Origin: Ktedonobacter sp. 13_1_20CM_4_53_11
GTDB taxonomy: Bacteria > Chloroflexota > Ktedonobacteria > Ktedonobacterales > Ktedonobacteraceae
Reading direction: 5' to 3'
DNA: 9,591 nt
NCBI GenBank assembly: GCA_001919995.1
Contig: MNIY01000101.1
Location: forward strand, 1-9,591
Both the position numbers and the translations under genes were made by a program. Numbering within the stretch: the first letter of the stretch is position 1; each line of letters begins with the position of its first letter. Below, piece by piece: positions 6,411 to 9,591 of the stretch. Under the pieces are notes generated by a model. The model was not told the DNA's origin and did not search any database. It saw only the letters and a list, made by a program, of their open reading frames with translations.

Positions 6411-9400
6411 CTAGAAAACAAGTTTCGCGCCGAACTGAATGTCGCGATTTTCAGTGGTGGTCTGCGTGATGTTGCCGAACGATCCGGTATCCCAAGTCGC
6501 ATTCGGACTTCCGAAATTCGGATGGTTGAAAATGTTGAACATTTCCGCGCGGAACTGGAATTTGAGCCGCTCCTTAATCGGAAATTCCTTAAAGACAGAA
6601 AAATCAGCATCCACGAGCCCGGGTCCGACGAGAATGTTGCGTCCGGCATTGCCAAAAGTGAATTGCGCGGGCAGGGCGAAAGCGCTTGAATCAATGCAAC
6701 CCACAAGATGTCCCGAGCCACAATTGGCGCTGGGCGTTCCGACGACATTCGGGCGTTGATTACCACGACCGATGTTTGCTTGATCGCGCGAGATCAGGAC
6801 GTTGAATGGTATCCCCGTTTGTGCCGTGAAAATTCCGTTAGCCTGCCAGTGACCCAGCGTCCATCGCAGGACATTCGGGCCATTCGGGGACGGCAGGTCG
6901 TAAACAAAGCTGGTAACCAACCGGTGGCGAATGTCCCAGTTGGCATTGCCATAGTCACGCCGCCAATTAAAGGCATCCATAGGCGCGCCGCCACCGTTGG
7001 AGTCGGTCGAAACATCAATCGAATGCGACCAGGTGTAGCTGGCCAATACCTGTAAACCCCGGTTCATGCGCTGACGGAAGATTGTGGTGAGACCGTGATA
7101 GTTCGCGATTTCGTCGTTTTGAATGGTGCGAATCACTCCCCAAAGCTGATTCGGGCGGCGCGGATCAACACTCCCGGGTCCGGGCTGGGGGGTGTTGTTG
7201 AAGTAGCTTCGGTCCAGATGCAGCGAGTGTGAGCCGAGATATTGCAGTTCAAAACCGGAGTTCTTCCACAATTCCCGGGAAACACCTAGATTCCATTGAT
7301 ACATTCTCGGCGTTGGAAGGTCCGGGTTCTCCGTAAAGAGGCTGAGAAAGGTAGTCCCGGTGCCCGGTGTCGGATTGGCGAAAGACAGAGGTGTCGCCGC
7401 CGAATCGTTGAACGTGGTGGTTACACCGAAGGGAGGATTGGTGGTCGCCAGTGTGAAGCTGTTGGTTTGGTTGGGGTTGTAGTAGAAGCCGCCGCCGCCG
7501 CGAACAACAGTCTTGGATGTAACTCGATAAGCAAAGCCGAGGCGCGGTGCCCAGTTGTCGTGATTCGCGTTGAGGAACTGGAACCCCGGAGTCGGAACGG
7601 TAGCGGGGATCAGCGCCGTCTGTTGGGGATTCAGGATTCGGGCGTTGCCGTTAACGCTGTAGGGAACCGTTGGCAATTCGTAGCGCAAACCATAGTTCAA
7701 CGTGAGCTTAGAATTCACTTGCCAGTTGTCGAGGAGGAAGAATCCGTCCCGCCATTCCGCCACCACACCTTTGAATTCCTGAATGGGCGTTATGTCATTC
7801 TGCGGGGTCCCGAGCAGGAAATCTGCTGCCGCGTTACCGCTCCTTGACCCGGTGAAGTTGAACAGGCCGCGTGGATTGTTGGCGGCAGCCCGACCCGTGA
7901 TCAGTTTGCGAATTTCGACTCCCGCCATGACGTTATGCGACCCACGCCGATAGCTCACTTCGTCGTAGCCGTGCCATGTCGTGTCATCCTGATACCAATT
8001 TGCTCCGGCGTTGCCCAGCGTCATGAATCCGCTAACGGTAACGTCCGGGATGCCTGGATTGTGGAAGGCTGTATCGCCAGTGAAGTCAGGGATGCCGAGT
8101 TGAGTGCCGGCGTTCAACAGGCCATTCACGGTCCAATAGTTCAAGTTGTTGGTCATCAAATGATTTCGGCCAAATCGAAAATCATTGACTAAGCCCCTCG
8201 TGATGATGTGCGTATATCCAATCGCAATGTTGCGGTTATTTGCCGGACCATAGCTTCCTCCGGTGGGCGTGATGCTGCCGCCAAAGATGGTAGTGTTTTG
8301 CCAGTCGTAACGGACAAACAGGCGAATCTTGTCGCCGAAGTTCTGGTCCATACGTTCTAGTGTCTGATTCGTCGAGACGTTTGAGGCTACTGGGCCGGAG
8401 AAGGTGTTTGTGCCCGCAATGTTTGGGAGCGGGTAAAACTGCAGCAAGGCCTGCGCGACAGAGGAGAGTTGGGTCGAAGGAATGATATTGCCCGGGTACG
8501 GAGACTGAGTTGTGGGGTCATAGATTTGGTGACTGGGCTCGGCGTCATTGCACAAACCGGACGCGCTAAAGCCGCTCCTGCAGAGAGATGAGAAATCGCC
8601 GCCGCGCATCGCTTGCGTGAGCGTTGTGCCCAGTTGAGACGGGCTTTTTATCTGACGCAGTCCTTCATAGGAGGCAGTGAAGAAAGCCTTGTTCCGCCCG
8701 TTGTACAACTTTGGCAGGTACACCGGCCCGTCTGCTTCCACTCCAAACTGATTGAGGTGAAGAGGCTTCTTCGGCGATCCCGGACGGTCGAAGAACGAGT
8801 GGGCGTCAAACATGTCGTTTCTCAGGAATTCAAACAGAGCGCCGTGCAATCCATTGGTGCCTGACTTCGATGCCAGGTTTACATGCACGCCCATGTAGCT
8901 GCCGTACTGCGCCGTGTAATTCCCATTCTGCACCTGCACTTCTTCAACGGCGTCAGCACTCGGCACAACGTGGGTAACCGTGATGAGGTTGTTCATGATG
9001 GTGATGCCGTCCAGCGTCAGGCTATTAGTGATCTCACGCTGCCCTGCTCCGATGAAATCTTCACCGGGTGGGACACCTGTCTGGCTTGATTTGGGACCAA
9101 TGATGACATTCGACGTGGTGGCCGCTAACTTTAGCGTGTCACGGCCATTCAAAGGGAGGTCCACCACAGATCGGCTGCTGATCGTCTCCGCAAGGGTGGC
9201 TTCATCTGTGGAAATAGGGGGAACGGAGGCATTCACAACCACAGACTGGCTTACTGACCCCACCTCCAGCCTTATATCCGTGCGCACCGTCCGATTGTTT
9301 TCAACAAAGATTCCCTTTTGGACCAATGTCCGGAAGCCAGTCTGCTCCGTGGTTATGGTGTAGGTGCCTTCCCGGACGAAGGTGATCGAATAGTTGCCCT

Positions 9401-9590
9401 GCTCGTCTGTAGTTGCCCAATAAGTGTCGTTGGTCCCCACATTGACTGCAGTAACTTTGGCTCCCATTACCGTTCCGTTCGCGTCCGTCACTGTGCCAAC
9501 CAACGACGTGTTGTTGGCGACCTGCGCGCGGGAAGGAATTGCACCCAGAAAGCACAGGAACAGCACTTCCATCCAGAATCGAAAGGCCAC
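6411..9590 (-). CDS. TonB-dependent receptor with carboxypeptidase-regulatory-like domain (receptor B), start uncertain at window edge
   Basis: At least 1059 residues. The first in-window start is a GTG at 9588-9590, one base from the edge. No RBS can be seen, so the true start may lie outside; the visible hydrophobic stretch (MEVLFLCFLGAIPSRA, cleavage before Gln23) is a signal peptide. A carboxypeptidase-regulatory-like domain covers roughly 28-110 (LVGTVTDANGTVMGAKVTAV, then GNYSITFVREGTYTI). The plug covers about 125-240, with DLPLNGRD at 144-151, SLTLDGITIMNN near 190-201 and YTAQYGSYMG near 225-234. The barrel runs from about 248 (GALFEFLRNDMFDAHSFF) to a C-terminal KLVF. Four Cys in the mature chain fall in two close pairs (LCRSGFSASGLC and NCGSGHLVGC), suggesting disulfide-closed external loops. 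No STN domain is seen. It shares its design with receptor A (for example YPLPN and PKLYNG segments) but differs over most of its length, so the two are old paralogues and probably not a recent duplication. It opens the minus-strand block. Confidence 0.94.
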   Translation of the reverse strand: MAFRFWMEVLFLCFLGAIPSRAQVANNTSLVGTVTDANGTVMGAKVTAVNVGTNDTYWATTDEQGNYSITFVREGTYTITTEQTGFRTLVQKGIFVENNRTVRTDIRLEVGSVSQSVVVNASVPPISTDEATLAETISSRSVVDLPLNGRDTLKLAATTSNVIIGPKSSQTGVPPGEDFIGAGQREITNSLTLDGITIMNNLITVTHVVPSADAVEEVQVQNGNYTAQYGSYMGVHVNLASKSGTNGLHGALFEFLRNDMFDAHSFFDRPGSPKKPLHLNQFGVEADGPVYLPKLYNGRNKAFFTASYEGLRQIKSPSQLGTTLTQAMRGGDFSSLCRSGFSASGLCNDAEPSHQIYDPTTQSPYPGNIIPSTQLSSVAQALLQFYPLPNIAGTNTFSGPVASNVSTNQTLERMDQNFGDKIRLFVRYDWQNTTIFGGSITPTGGSYGPANNRNIAIGYTHIITRGLVNDFRFGRNHLMTNNLNYWTVNGLLNAGTQLGIPDFTGDTAFHNPGIPDVTVSGFMTLGNAGANWYQDDTTWHGYDEVSYRRGSHNVMAGVEIRKLITGRAAANNPRGLFNFTGSRSGNAAADFLLGTPQNDITPIQEFKGVVAEWRDGFFLLDNWQVNSKLTLNYGLRYELPTVPYSVNGNARILNPQQTALIPATVPTPGFQFLNANHDNWAPRLGFAYRVTSKTVVRGGGGFYYNPNQTNSFTLATTNPPFGVTTTFNDSAATPLSFANPTPGTGTTFLSLFTENPDLPTPRMYQWNLGVSRELWKNSGFELQYLGSHSLHLDRSYFNNTPQPGPGSVDPRRPNQLWGVIRTIQNDEIANYHGLTTIFRQRMNRGLQVLASYTWSHSIDVSTDSNGGGAPMDAFNWRRDYGNANWDIRHRLVTSFVYDLPSPNGPNVLRWTLGHWQANGIFTAQTGIPFNVLISRDQANIGRGNQRPNVVGTPSANCGSGHLVGCIDSSAFALPAQFTFGNAGRNILVGPGLVDADFSVFKEFPIKERLKFQFRAEMFNIFNHPNFGSPNATWDTGSFGNITQTTTENRDIQFGAKLVF

Positions 9591-9591
9591 T

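Noticed and set aside
6409..6411. GTG start for the enolase-family gene overlapping the receptor B stop
   Set aside because: It would place the twin-arginine motif 18 residues further in, and the ATG at 6355-6357 has a good RBS.
7296..7847. 183-codon open frame on the plus strand
   Set aside because: It is antisense to the receptor B barrel, has an Arg/Glu-rich shadow composition and no family resemblance.
595..9590. The two receptors as a recent gene duplication or long direct repeat
   Set aside because: They share domain order and short motifs only. Their sequences differ over most of their length, so they are old paralogues.

Overview
The window most likely comes from an Acidobacteriota genome (Bryobacter/Solibacter- or Terriglobia-like). 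The main reason is two very long outer-membrane receptors, each with a carboxypeptidase-regulatory-like N-terminal domain and the plug motif LPLNGR. This architecture is heavily expanded in that phylum. The assignment is inference from protein style and is not proven.

Layout. Positions 2-334 (+) hold the 3' end of a large glycoside hydrolase of the acidobacterial alpha-L-rhamnosidase (GH106-like) type, cut by the left window edge. Positions 317 to about 559 (-) hold an in-frame internal fragment of a fold-type I (histidinol-phosphate-like) aminotransferase that has lost both ends. Its left boundary falls inside the last codons of the hydrolase, so the hydrolase stop codon lies in the remnant's antisense sequence. 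The rest of the window is one collinear minus-strand block, read from right to left: receptor B (6411-9590, its start at the window edge and possibly outside), a Tat-signal enolase-superfamily (mandelate racemase/muconate lactonizing-like) protein (5017-6357), a signal-peptide-bearing RraA-family protein (4091-5014), and receptor A (595-4035). The gaps are 53, 2 and 55 nt, with no convincing terminator inside, so a single operon is likely.

How the genes may work together. The block looks like an uptake-and-processing module. Two TonB-type receptors would bring an organic acid or oligosaccharide derivative across the outer membrane. An exported enolase-fold enzyme, with a complete D-E-E metal triad and His-Asp dyad, could dehydrate or epimerise a sugar acid. 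An exported RraA-family enzyme could then cleave or decarboxylate the resulting 2-oxo acid. The pairing of the two enzymes and their export signals are seen in the sequence; the substrate and pathway are not. The most distinctive points are the apparently periplasmic location of two enzymes whose families are usually cytoplasmic, a hairpin that covers the receptor A ribosome binding site, and the rearrangement scar at 310-610. I see no RNA genes, CRISPR arrays, transposases or phage genes.
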